Source: Psilocybe azurescens (taxonomy: Eukaryota > Basidiomycota > Agaricomycetes > Agaricales > Agrocybaceae). Taken from it: 28,020 bases of DNA. The first letter of the stretch is position 1, and each line of letters opens with the position of its first letter. The stretch is taken from assembly GCA_023853785.1 (NCBI GenBank), contig JAJIRX010000099.1, forward strand, positions 1-28,020, in the 5' to 3' direction. The notes under the pieces were generated by a model, which was given only the letters and a program-made list of their open reading frames with translations, was not told where the DNA came from and did no database searches. Shown here piece by piece: positions 1-10,520 of the stretch. Made by a program: the position numbers and the translations under genes.

Positions 1-2525
1 ACCTAACCAAGATAGCATCAATATATCCAATGGCGCTCTAACTTGAATATCCAGCAGAGTTTCGTCATCAGAATAATAACCACAGACCTTATGTTTTTGA
101 ACAGTTTCATTGAACCCTTTGCTTCCGCATTCTTCATCTCCTTCTATCAAGAATACGAGGATCGACTTCGAGAGCACGGCGAGAGTAGATCCGCAACTGC
201 GCATGCAACAGCAATGATAGGACCTTTATTATCAGTTGCGCCTCTTCCATACAGATAGCCATTGCGCCCTGTCAAGTTGAAAGGATCAGAATGCCAGCCC
301 TCGGGCGGTGCAGGTATCACATCATAGTGTCTGTAAGGTTGATAGTCATTAAAAATGTCGAGTCAAATTAGGAGATGACTTGCCCGTAGAACAGTACTCT
401 GCGTTTGGGTTTTCACCTTTGGAGCCCTGGAATGTCGCTAGGACGATGGGATTGTTGCCTTCTCCAGTTGGCAGCTATTATGATATCAGTAACGAAGAAC
501 AGAGAAAGGAATGATGCATACCAAAGATGTCTTTGCACCAAGTTGTCCTAGACATTTTCTAAGCCAGATGGCGGCCTGCCGACAGTCTTCTCTATGTGCT
601 GGAATAGAACTAATACTGGGAATCGTTGTGAACTTGGAAAGAGCATAGACCATGGTATCTGAACGGTCAATTAACGCTATAAGACATGGGAGCAAATTCC
701 AGCCAACATACCAAAGAACGTCCCCGAACCGATGCACGATTTGTTTGAATTCTCGACATCGTGATCTTCATATGAAGAGACCGATCGACGTGGCTTCGGT
801 GGTGTAGCTCCCCACACCTACACAGTGGATATTAAGAAGAGGGTTATTTTAGAATGAACAGTATAAGTACCTTGATGTGGTCGTCGCTTCCTCCGGTTAT
901 CAAATAGAATCCACTACTCTCATAGGTATTCCTTCTGGTTATGATTGAGGAAAGAACGATACCATCGTGCCCTTGCCAGGACGCAGTGCAGTCGAAAGAA
1001 GCAGACCATCGCTAAAAGAGAGACAAGTTTCAAAGACAGAATTGTTACGACACTGAAATGGCCCTTACCTTGATCCACCCATCTGCAGAGCAAGTATACA
1101 GATCTGAGCCCAGCATGGACATAGAAATGATATCAACGCCCTATTGACAATGTCAGTTCAATGGTAATGAAAGCGTCATTCAACATAGACATGTACCTCT
1201 TGCACGATTATAGTCCTGACAAATGTTTTGGTCTCCAGGTCGAAAACACGAACATAACCATCTTGACACCCAGCGTATATGGTGTCTCCTTCGGCGACTA
1301 GCGCCAAAACAGCCCCATGACTACATTCAAACTCGTGCACTAGCTCTGGAACTCCCGAATCGCATGTCCACAACTGACAAAGATGATGAGCATCATTACG
1401 TGGAAGAGAATTTCGTCATATACCTTGACAGTCTCGTCACCGCTTCCTGTAGCCAACTGAATCCCCTGATCCAATCCAGTCAAAATCGTCATAGTGTATA
1501 TGTATCCGTAATGCGCCGAATCAATGACATTGGTAGCTGGGATGCTGAGATACTGTCCGGGGCCAGACGCATCTGACCGATCAGAATCCGGGCTGCCTCG
1601 ACCAGGTTTCCCGTTCTTCGCGTGAATGTCGGCGGCTTTCCGCTCATATTGTGGATAACTATCGAAGAACTTGTGGGCTTGTCTAGCAGCAGCAATTTTA
1701 CTGGGTGTTGAGGTCCCGGATGTTGCCCCTAGAGTTGTTCCTTGTGATTCACGAAGAGACGAGGACGAGGACGATCGGGAGATAGGTTCGCGGAAATCAA
1801 ACCATTGCAGAGAGGTGTTTTGGCAGCCGATGAAGATGGTTTGGAGGGCGGATGACCATGCAAGAGAGAAGAGATCGCCAGCGCCCTCTCCCATGTAAGG
1901 TTGGATTATATATAGTGGCTCCAAGGTCTCTGTCGACCATACCTAGGAGGATGTGAGCAATTGAAAAGGGTACTTCTACAGAGCACGCGTACCCGCACAG
2001 TGCTGTCGCCTAGGAAATCGAGATGGGTATGACGACCAGCATATAGGCATTATGAAAGGACGTCACACCTGAAGAGCTGAATAACCACTTCTTGTCTTTT
2101 GCATATTCCAAACACAGGACACTTCCGGTATGGCCCCGTAATGTATCTTTCAGTTGGAAGGTTTCCTTGTCCCACACCTACGAACACTCGTCAAACACTA
2201 GATTGGTTGTGTAATGGCAACAACTCACTGAGATATCTTGGTTTTGACTCCCTGAAAAGATGTAGCACTCGTTGGAGGCAAGACTCAATACTGAGCTTCT
2301 TGACTCGTGAAGGGAATGTATGAGAACCGGAGGAGGGACATTAGACTGAAGATAACGACTGAGGGATGCTGCACTGTACATTAACGGAGGAAAGAAGAAA
2401 ACGAAAACCTTACGATGAGGTATACTGGGAGAGCTTGGAGAGTCCATATCTTGCTGAAGCGAAATTAGAAACAGGCCCCTCCTTGACCCTAGACGATTAG
2501 AGAGAGATAGGGGTGTGAAATCCAA
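1..2525 (-). CDS. DUG2: DUG2-like glutathione degradosome subunit (WD40 + M20 peptidase), 3' partial
   Basis: In yeast Dug2 pairs with Dug3 to remove the gamma-glutamyl residue of glutathione in the cytosol (family knowledge). The N-terminal half carries WD40 blades, for example [25 protein letters not shown] and [11 protein letters not shown]. The C-terminal half is an M20 metallopeptidase: [14 protein letters not shown], the metal motif [15 protein letters not shown], then [10 protein letters not shown] and IEGDEECGS with the catalytic Glu pair. About ten short introns separate the pieces; one has GC-AG borders (331-383). The last readable exon ends GYIDAILVR at base 1, so the C-terminus lies outside the window. 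The frame breaks by one missing base near 175-185 and again at the T4 run 410-413, where [10 protein letters not shown] resumes. Possible starts are Met codons at 2525, 2447 and 2381; 2525 is only the outer limit. Confidence 0.9.
331..383 (-). other. GC-AG intron in DUG2
   Basis: On the minus strand the exon ends in TAC GG followed by GCAAGT, and the intron closes with CTTACAG before A CAC TAT GAT. Splicing here rebuilds the YGHYDV metal-binding motif exactly. No GT donor nearby gives that reading. GC donors with a strong AAGT context are a known minority class of U2 introns. Confidence 0.85.
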
Positions 2526-3024
2526 TTAAATGCTAGATCAATTGTCCTCCTGTGCTTTAATGCGAGTAGAGACCCGATGCCTTTCGGGAGTAATGTTGAA
2601 TGGAGGAGGTCGTTGAAGAAATAAATAGCATGATTGACAACTGGTTGAAACATGACAATATATGCCGATGGCGCAATATCTTCCCGTTCGCTCAGGCCTG
2701 TGGACACAATGACGGACACGGCGTAAAGTCGATGGTTTCAAGTCGGATATGAGTTATAAGAATAAACGTTATGGATCAACACCCTCACCGTTGGATTCTA
2801 AGGCCCCTTGATTTGATATCATGAACTTACTATTTTAAAGTCACAGTTCAGGGCATACTGTTGCCAAGCGCCTAGCTTAGGGCCAATATTTTATATTACT
2901 TGACTTAACTATCAAACAGCGAAAGAACTGGATGACTTGTAGAAATACTGGTATGTTTTGTGGTGAATACATAGAGTCGGTTCCGACAATGCTCAGGCGT
3001 TGGTGTGATACCAGTGCTTGACAC
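2526..3024. other. Divergent intergenic region between DUG2 and the SIM-rich gene
   Basis: About 500 bases separate the outermost start of the minus-strand DUG2-like gene from the first plausible Met of the plus-strand gene. It probably holds both promoters. I see no convincing TATA box, conserved protein or RNA gene. The true 5' ends of both flanking genes may extend into it, since neither start codon is firmly fixed. Confidence 0.5.
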
Positions 3025-5894
3025 TTGTACATAGTTCAGAGCGTCCGGTCCGGAAAACAAGCAACGCTCTTGCTCGGTATAGTAGGCGCCTATCGCGGCT
3101 TGGAACACAACCACTCCAGCCAGTTCAACCTTTCCGTTGTCGATGATGGGGATATAGACAACGCGACCCCCTCGCCCAAAAAGAGGAAACGCTCTGCAAA
3201 AGATACTCCGGCGTCAAGTGAAGGTGGCAACGTTAGGAAAAGGTCAAATGGCAATCTAAATGGTGCGTCCGCTATGCCTCTAGTTGTATTCGAGATACTC
3301 AATCGCCACAGAAGAACCTTCCAGAGCTACGACGACGCCCTCAAAATCAACACGGCCCACACAACGGAACGCTGAGGCTGGCCCTTCTACGCAGAGGATG
3401 CCAGCTGTCTCCAACTCAGTCATCTCCACCAGGACCTCAACGCGGATATCCAAACCTACTATGAGAAAAATGGCCTCGATGACTACGAAGAAGATGCCAA
3501 TATCTACGAAAGACGATACTGATTCAGACTCTGATCGCACCCCACCTCCAGGTATCATAATCTCGCCTAAAAGCGTATTCTTCCCCCTAAACGTATGTTG
3601 ATTTTCTCTCTCGAAGTAATGGGCGATGCTCATCCTCAAATTTGACCGTACAGAATTCGGAGTTGCGAAAAGCCGACCCACGCTAAAACCCAAAGGTTCC
3701 AAAAGTTGTCGCACCTCCTTGACATGGGGTATTGACCTATCCTTTTAGTTGTTCACCTGGGCGCTTTTGAGATCTCGTCTAGCTCTGAAAACGATACTCA
3801 GCCACGAAAAAGTCGAAGATCTCCAAAATATCTGCGGCATCTTTGGAAATCATTAATTTGTGTTCTGACCAAGACATTCCGTTGAAAGCACCTCCAAAAA
3901 ACCTGGCTACCCTCGAAATAATGATGTTGTTGTTATTGAATCCAGCGACGACGAATCCGGGCAAACTCGCGCTTTAGCCAACACATCTATACCTACCTCA
4001 GCCAATCCGTCTCATATTACACTCTCGTATGCATTTGAAACTGGAGCCACAGAAGTTTCTGCACCAACTATGGGCGTTATGGAACCGCATATTGACGAGC
4101 AGCCTTCTTCTGCTAATACTATTGAAACAATGAATCTTACACCCAATCTGGCCTCAGGTGAACATATAAAATCTTCGGAAACTGCCGTGAATGCTCTTCA
4201 GACCTCCTTTAGAGAGGCCATGTTGGAATCAAGGCCCTTCAGTCGAAATCGGTCTCGAGAATTTTCTGGGTCTGTTTCTATCCGTCCTCGGGCTATAGTA
4301 TATGGGGACACTGTGACAACGCCAAACTTTCATCATACACCGGTATACTTCTCACGGATTGGCTCTGTCAGGAAGAAAGCGAAAAAGACTAAACGTGCAA
4401 CCGCAATTTCTGGAACACCGAATTTATCTCGAACTGTGCCGGGCTTGACCTCTAAAACTGCGACCGCGATACCAAACACTCATGTACAGGAAGACTCTAT
4501 CATGGAAGATATTAATGACTTGAACAGCCAACCACCTCTAATTGAACCCGCCGTGGTACCACTGTCAGATAATCCTTCGCTCGACAGAACTGAGTCTATG
4601 GCGATGCCTCCTGAGATAGCTAATCGCTCCGCGATCTCTATTATCCACAGCGCTATCTTGGACATTCCGCATACTACCCCGGGTTCTCCTTCCATGATCG
4701 TCAATGCACGGGGGTCGCGAAGCCCATCACAAGCTGATCCACCGAATACCAGCCATACCCCGAATACCAGCCATACCCCGAATACCAGCCATACCCCGAA
4801 TACCAGCTCTGCAGACGACCATGAAGGTACTCATCAGCGCCAATCTCTGAAAGAGTGTCTGGAAAATGGAGGACCTCCAAGAATAGGGCATGTCGAGGCT
4901 TACCCCGGGTCACTAAACCAGGGAGTGGTTCAGACAGCGGGAACACCCGTAATTGAAAACCTGGCAATCGTACAGCCCGATGAAATTGTCAATTCTCAGA
5001 ATTTGGTGAAGCTTTTGCACGGTGTTATGCAGTCGAAGAAACCCGGTAAGCGATCATTTTGCGGATACGAATTTTAGGTTTGACTGACTTCGTGAATTAA
5101 ACAGGTACTCGCGCAGACTCTTCCCATTCTCCTGTGGAAAACAAACACGGTTCTCCGGTTGACAGCGTACAGGAACACTCCCGGCTACCCCAGGCTGTCG
5201 ATCCAATTCTACGCGACAATCATGCCAATGCCGACCAACCATCTGTTTGTGCAGAGAAAGCAGAAGCACCGGAAGCAGAAACGTCAAGCATTGATATTAT
5301 GGCCGATCGTGTGCTGCCGTGCTCCATGGTCGTAGATGAAGAAGTGACTGATCCATACTCCTCATCGCTGCCCAATAATGCCATCTCTCTGGATTCATTA
5401 TTCACGCCGACAACTACTCAAATGGACACGGGGGCCCCAATCCGGATCCTGTATCGTCTTCTTCTCCGACAGCGCTAGAAGAATCGTTTGTTGAAATGGA
5501 AATAAGTAAAATTGACTCTACTTCATTGACAGCCTCCGAACATGTTATACCGGCACACAAAGAGTCCGAGGTCCCCAGTCGCAGCACTTCAGCAACTCTA
5601 TCCGACAGTCATATCATCACGAACACTACCACCACGGCCACCACGACCACCACGACCACCACGACCACTATGACCACTATTAACTTACAATCATCGTTGA
5701 ATAAACCTGCAAGTCCAACTCAGCGCACGGCGGAGCCTATCATCCAGGCAGCCTCCCAGCGTCTTCTAATCGACTTATCGTTCCTGGGTCAAAATATTCC
5801 TGTGCTCGACATATCGTCTCTGATGGAGAACTTGAATTATGATGACGAAGACGACCTCGATTTATCTGAGCTTGAGCTCCTTTACCCGGAATGA
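3025..5894 (+). CDS. Low-complexity nuclear-type protein with several SUMO-interacting-like motifs
   Basis: I do not recognise a named family. The model has four exons (introns 3263-3311, 3593-3653, 5046-5104) and about 901 residues once five missing bases are allowed for. The N-terminal part has a basic nuclear-signal-like stretch (SPKKRKRSAKD). Three hydrophobic cores followed by Ser/acidic residues resemble SUMO-interacting motifs: FEISSSSEND (3766-3795), LEIINLCSDQD (3843-3875) and VVVIESSDDES (3926-3958). The rest is Ser/Thr/Pro-rich, with an NTSHTP repeat, a poly-Thr tract and an acidic end (DEDDLDLSELELLYPE). Frame breaks fall at runs 3668-3671, 3743-3746, 3807-3811, 3896-3901 and 5430-5434; each needs one added base. 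Because the protein is poorly conserved, real decay cannot be excluded as firmly as for Prp2. The start at 3025 is uncertain. A SUMO-related scaffold role is inference only. Confidence 0.6.
4742..4807 (+). repeat. 18-bp in-frame tandem repeat (NTSHTP units)
   Basis: The unit CCGAATACCAGCCATACC occurs three times without a mismatch, followed by a partial fourth copy (CCGAATACCAGC). It encodes repeated P-N-T-S-H-T inside the SIM-rich protein. Perfect identity suggests recent slippage or active length change. Confidence 0.95.
5625..5678 (+). repeat. ACN-codon tract encoding poly-threonine
   Basis: A run of ACC/ACG/ACT codons (unit about ACCACG ACC) encodes near-continuous threonine, broken by single Ala and Met codons, in the last exon of the SIM-rich gene. 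It is a trinucleotide-type low-complexity tract and likely length-variable. Confidence 0.9.
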
Positions 5895-6200
5895 GATTTC
5901 AAAGCAATTTCGATGCTTCATGCAAGTCCAAGTTCATGTTTCTTTACCTTTTTTGTTCTGTTATTCGCCTAATTTGTATATAGTCGAAAGTAATTTTGTT
6001 GACCAGGCAATTTTTGTATTATATTCATTGAGTTTAGGTTTTTGGACCTCCGTCTGTAGACTACATGGTTTTGTTTGGTTTTGTTCTCAGGTTTCCTGGT
6101 TCTCTGCGGTGCATACTACATAGGATTCCCACGTCGTCTTGTACTTCATTCCGTATCGTTCATCTATACGTATACCTTTTGCATTGTCCTCTCATATGAG
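5895..6200. other. Intergenic, T-rich
   Basis: The 306 bases between two plus-strand genes are rich in T and TTTTG-type words. They probably contain the 3' UTR of the SIM-rich gene and the promoter/leader of the citrate-lyase-like gene. I see no further gene. Confidence 0.5.
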
Positions 6201-7645
6201 ATGATCTCTCCTCTACGAAGACCTTCCATAAGGCTTCAGTACCAGCTTAGATCATATGCTGCACACAACGCAAGGAAACTGAGCACCAAGACGTCACTGC
6301 ATCGGTCATATCTCTATGTCCCAACATCGTCAGACCGCATGCTCCAGAAATCCATCACATCAGGCTCGGACGTGATCATATACGACTTGGAAGACAGCGT
6401 CTCTCCTGCTCCAGAGGATAAACATGCAGCAAGGGCGCGACTACAATACTTTCTCCAAGTACGTCGAAATTACATGGGCCCTCAAAGCTTTCGTATTTGT
6501 TTACCTGCTGACATTCTGTGGTGGTGTCCAGGACCGAGGCTCGGACCTGCGCCCTTTACACGTCGCAGTAAGAGTGAACGACGTCACGACGCCTTACTTT
6601 CGTGATGATATATCTCAAATTGTAACTGGAGTATACCTTTGTTCGACATAGATTTGGCAAAACTCATCGTGAACGTAACAGGTTTCACACCCCTTGGTTA
6701 AGTCAATAATTTTGCCGAAGATCCACTCCACTACCGACTTGGACTGCGTTTCGGATGCTGTTGCTATTGCGCGACATCGACTAGAGAAACCTTTCCTTAA
6801 CATCATACCCAGTATCGAGAGTGCTAAGGGAATGTGGAATCTGGGATCCATTGCGGCATGGCAGTCTTCTCATGGAGGTATTGCAGGAGGTACTCTCAAT
6901 GCTCTTCTTGTGAGTCCTAGCGCATGTCGTTCTTCTTGACACCTTTTGACGTGTTTATATGGTAGTTTGCGGCAGAAGACTGTGAGTCTTTGATTTTGCA
7001 AGTTTTCGGATGAAATTGGACTGTGAATCTGGGACGCAAGATTGCGCGGATACTGCCATCATTCGCACTCCTTCACGGCGGGAATTGCTTTACACGAGAT
7101 CGCAAATCGTTATTACAGCAAAAGCTTTTGGTCTTGACGCGATTGATATGGTCTGCGTCGATTTTCGGGATCTGGAAATCCTGACAGATGAATGTATCGA
7201 CGGCCGACAATTGGGCTTCACTGGCAAGGTAGTCCGACTGCTATTGGCTTCTAACGCGACGAGCAATAGCACTGATACCGTGATTTCCAGCAAGCAATCC
7301 ATCCTTCGCAGGTCCCTGTGATCAACTCTACGTATGTGCCGACAGATGAAGGTAAAGTTTATGGTTTAATATAAATTTTGCATTTTCCTACCGAGTTCTG
7401 ATTTACTATGCCATAGAAATTCTACGAGCATCCAAAGTAATTAAAGCCATGAATCGCGCTCATGAATCTCAGAAAGGTGCTGCTGACTTAGATGGGAAGA
7501 TGATTGATGCGCCGATGATCAAACAAGTAAGTTCTCATCTACTCGCGTGTTACAAGCATATCTATCGCGGCTTTCTATACCACAGGCGCGTAAAATTTTA
7601 GATATTGCGAAGTCGGCAGGGCTCTCGATACCAAATCTTTCATGA
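6201..7645 (+). CDS. Citrate lyase beta-like / citramalyl-CoA lyase-like protein, mitochondrial (CLYBL family)
   Basis: Eight exons (6201-6458, 6532-6621, 6682-6909, 6966-6981, 7041-7228, 7291-7351, 7417-7526, 7586-7645) sum to 1011 nt and 336 residues without any frame break. The family cleaves CoA thioesters such as citramalyl-CoA or malyl-CoA using Mg2+ in an HpcH/HpaI TIM barrel. Visible family blocks: RSYLYVPTSSDRML, IIYDLEDSVSP (acidic Mg/CoA-site motif), AVRVND (substrate Arg), IILPKIHS, PSIESAKGM (Mg-ligand Glu), FAAEDYCADT, QAIHPSQVPVIN and LDGKMIDAPMIKQARKIL. The first ~33 residues (MISPLRRPSIRLQYQLRSYA...) are Arg-rich with no acidic residue, which fits a mitochondrial presequence and favours the ATG at 6201 over the longer open frame upstream. 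The exact substrate cannot be read from sequence. Confidence 0.92.
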
Positions 7646-8080
7646 ACTATATTCTGAGTCTCATTGTTAAATCACTGCCTATTTTTCAATACGTCTGGCT
7701 TTTCTGCAGGTACTGGCAAGGACACAGTATTTTGTATCTCCCGCTGTTGTCAAGATGAACTTAATAAAGGGGTTGAGTTTGTACCAATATGCACTGTCTT
7801 CCTGGTGTTGCTCCTGGGTAACTTGATTGTTTGTATAGTTAATTCCACGCAGATTGTGTTAGATGAACTCTTCTGCACTATAATGCACTGGTGAAGGATT
7901 GCAGTGCTGATGGATGAACCTACTGTCACCTTGAACAACTCGTCTTGGACGACTGTTTCAACAACAATCCGACAGTAAACGCCCAATTATTTAAAACATT
8001 GGGTAACTTAAAGTATGTATACTTCGAAATTTATCCCAGGTCAGGCTATACCTTGCACTTATTTTTGAAGTCAAACCCCT
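7646..8080. other. Intergenic, no clear gene
   Basis: Follows the stop of the citrate-lyase-like gene. Only short open frames without recognisable motifs occur. It may hold a 3' UTR and the 5' region of the first helical-family copy, whose start is not resolved. Confidence 0.4.
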
Positions 8081-8928
8081 ATATCGAGTGGTAACAAAAG
8101 GCGGCGCTTAACCATTGACTCTGCCTTTGCGACTCTGTCTACGGGTGTCGATGCGGACGACGCGGCGTTTTTGACGCGTCTCAGCGAATTTGTCTCCGAT
8201 ATGTTTAAAACTACTAAACCAATCAAACCGGCACAAGACGGCCATGCCATACGACAAGCGCACAAACTTGTTAGTTCGCTTCTTGAGGCTCTTCCGGTCA
8301 ATGTAACTATCAAAGCTGTCGGATATGATGGTTATAAAGCATCTCTCGATAATGCCGTCAAGGCGCTTCAGAGACACGTCAAAAGGGAATGGAAGGATGG
8401 GTATGACAATCAGGGCGAAATGATGGGTAATATATCCACAAAGGTTCTGAAGTGGCTCCCAACTCTCTGGCGACTCATGACAGAGGACAACATGGATTTG
8501 AAGCTCATACAACAATCGTTGGTTCGGTACTCGGACATAATTAAGGGTATTGAAATTTGTAATAGTAGGTTTGTGAAACCCTCTGCGTTCTTTTTCTGAC
8601 TGATATAACTTCACTCTCGATTATAGGTGTGAGTATTCTGGAATGAGCTTCAAAATCACAATTACGAACTGCTATAACGATACGATTTATAAGAAAGTAT
8701 GTACATCGTCGAGATGATCTACTATAGATGGCAAAAAATCTGACGCATGACCAGACCTCCGCATTTATTACGCATAGACTTACCTGGATATGGAGGGAGC
8801 TACTCATTCTTGCAGCCAACCTAAATCGTCCGACCGAAGATATATTAGCTGACATCGAGCGCTTCAGCTTCACCAACGATGGTTTTGAGCTCGGAAACTC
8901 GATGGTTAATTGGTTCTTCAGTGTCTAA
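8081..8928 (+). CDS. Unrecognised helical protein family, copy A (most complete copy)
   Basis: No named family recognised. The frame from 8081 reads through a mostly helical, hydrophilic protein: SEFVSDMFKTTKPIKPAQ, VGYDGYKASLDNAVKAL, LPTLWRLMTEDNMDLKLIQQ, TWIWRELL and ILADIERFSFTN. An intron (about 8573-8627) lies after codons N-S-R, at the same place as in copy B. A second apparent intron, GTATGT to CTATAG (8699-8729), is only 31 nt, very short even for a fungus. Aligning with copy B (ATG TCT TTC GGC AAC AAA) puts ATA TCG AGT GGT AAC AAA opposite the start, so the ancestral ATG may be lost; the next in-frame ATG is near 8200. Compared with copies B and C it lacks the later WD-HWS segment. 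It could be a working shorter gene or an early pseudogene. Confidence 0.5.
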
Positions 8929-9074
8929 TCTTGTGTCAGGCAAGAATCAAAAGTCTTGTGACTCTTGTCCCCCAATTGAGAATGTGCATGCCCATAAGGA
9001 GTAATTAATTAATCAGTGATAGGATCCGGCAAGGTCTAACTGGGAGCTATTAATGAAACCGTCACAAACCTGCC
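8929..9074. other. Spacer between copy A and the hAT-type element
   Basis: AT-leaning spacer with no open frame or motif that I can support. It runs up to the left target-site duplication of the inserted element. Confidence 0.4.
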
Positions 9075-9082
9075 CTCAAAAC
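9075..9082. repeat. Left target-site duplication of hAT-type element
   Basis: CTCAAAAC directly precedes the left terminal inverted repeat and is repeated exactly at 9558-9565. The 8-bp length and the T at position 2 with A at position 7 fit the known hAT target consensus nTnnnnAn. Confidence 0.9.
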
Positions 9083-9557
9083 CAAGGGGGCCCCGGGATT
9101 TCACGAACCACACGGGGTAGATTTTTTTGCTAAGGCCTCCAGTATCCCCCTCCCTCCTTCTATATAAGGTATGTTTTTCCTATGTTTTTCGTTTATTTTG
9201 ATGGCTGTGAAAAAAGTACAATATTTTCAACATAGAAGGACATTGGCCGTTGGGTTTAACTTTCTGCGGTTATAGATAACCCAGCTGGTCTGTTTTCAAC
9301 AGTTTCTGGACAAGTTCAGCAAAGATCTTAGTAGTGACGCATCCTTTGGTATGTCACTGACTTGTACAAAAATAGTATATAAATTTAAAATGTATTGAAG
9401 ATGACCTCTATGTGAATGACTCTCTCTCGTCAATCTCAAACACTCCTTTCTTAGCCTCCAGCGCTATATATTTCAAATTTTGTCCTCTAAAAATAAAAAA
9501 TTTAAGCCCTCCGGGACCCCTACCTCGGGTCACGGGCTGAAATCCGGGGCCCCCTTG
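9083..9557. mobile_element. Non-autonomous hAT-type transposon (MITE-like), 475 bp
   Basis: The left end reads CAAGGGGGCCCCGGGATTTCA. The right end, reverse-complemented, reads CAAGGGGGCCCCGGATTTCA, identical apart from one G in a G run. Beyond these ~20 bp the arms keep weaker similarity (GGTAG, T-rich runs). The termini fit the hAT end rule (C/T A A/G N G), and exact 8-bp direct repeats flank the element. At 475 bp it has no room for a transposase and no transposase-like open frame, so it must have been moved in trans by a full-length relative. A minus-strand open frame (9408-9605) crosses the right end into the flank and is probably chance. The element sits 31 bp before the ATG-like start of copy B. 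Confidence 0.88.
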
Positions 9558-9565
9558 CTCAAAAC
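9558..9565. repeat. Right target-site duplication of hAT-type element
   Basis: CTCAAAAC follows the right terminal inverted repeat, an exact copy of 9075-9082. Confidence 0.9.
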
Positions 9566-9588
9566 GATTCATTTTTAACTCTACGACC

Positions 9589-10520
9589 ATGTCTTTCGGC
9601 AACAAAGACGTCGAAAGCTTCTGATTTTGTCTCTAGTGCACGGTTCAAGACCCATATCACAGAGGACGCCCCAGACACAGGTTTGGTGTTTGTGATATGT
9701 CTTCACGATGTTATTGTTGATGCGCTAAAGACTGCCAAAGTAATTAAATTAAACCAAAGCGCGAAGATGGCCTTGCAATAGAGGAATGCATAAGCTCGCA
9801 AGAAACCTGCCTTGAGCTCTTCCACTCAATGCTGTCCAAACCATCGGATATGGTGCCCACGAAAAGTCTCTTGAAAAGGCCATGGAGGAAAAAACGCACA
9901 TTGAAAATAAGTGGGGAACTAGCTTTGAAGCAGAAATTCAAATGATGTATGATCTTTCTGCTGAAATTTTACAATAGCTCCCGATACTCTGGCGAGCAAT
10001 GGCGAAAGACGATGTGGTTCTGAGGCTCATCCAGAAGTCGCTGGATTTGTGTTCAAACACAGTTCGCGTTATCGAAAACTCTAAGAGCCGGTTTGTAGAG
10101 CTTCGGTCATCTTTCTGTGTTATTTATATGAACTGACTTTAAACTTATAGGACGAATTATTCCGACTTGAACTCTCTGAAACTTATTATAACTAGCAATG
10201 ACAAGGTGGTAAATGCATCTTTCAAATACAAATTTTGATCATACGACAACTGGCACTGTTGTTTGACCAGGAATGTGCATATATGGAACACTTACTTGCC
10301 CAGATGTGGAGAGAGTTGCTTGTTTTCGGGACTAGACAGAAAAAGCTGTTGGAGATTGTCTTGGCTGATATCAAGTGGTTCAAACTCACTAACAGGCTTT
10401 TGCAGCTTTTGCGTTTGCGAGATGCATTGCGGCGACGGGTATCGTTTCTGGGATGCCCATTGGTCCGTTGTCAAGAAAAAATTTGCCGCTCAACTTCGTG
10501 CAAGCAGGCTTGAGTTATAG
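9589..10520 (+). pseudogene. Unrecognised helical protein family, copy B (degraded)
   Basis: Clear homologue of copy A in broken frames. It starts ATG TCT TTC GGC AAC AAA, then lacks roughly 60 bases found in copy A before SDFVSS. The central part aligns well: IGYGAHEKSLEKAMEE against VGYDGYKASLDNAVKA, and LPILWRAMAKDDVVLRLIQK against LPTLWRLMTEDNMDLKLIQQ. A TAG stop stands where copy A has the Trp codon of KWLPTLWR, and at least one frameshift precedes it. The intron after S-R is shared (GTTTGTAG to CTTATAG). At the second intron a GT donor remains but no AG lies before the homologous GACCAG. The end carries MWRELLVF and VLADIKWFKLTN, then in another frame FWDAHWSVVKKK, which copy C shares. 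Several independent lesions point to a true pseudogene and not only assembly error. Confidence 0.7.

Noticed and set aside
3263..3311. A frameshift between the first two open frames of the SIM-rich gene
   Set aside because: A normal 49-nt intron (GTGCGT to CCACAG) joins the frames without any base change.
6075..6200. Longer N-terminus for the citrate-lyase-like protein using the upstream in-frame ATG
   Set aside because: The extra residues are hydrophobic and unlike the family; the Arg-rich presequence starting at 6201 is the better start.
9408..9605. Minus-strand open frame at the right end of the hAT-type element as a gene
   Set aside because: It runs across the terminal repeat and target duplication into the flank, has no recognisable domain, and is only 65 codons.
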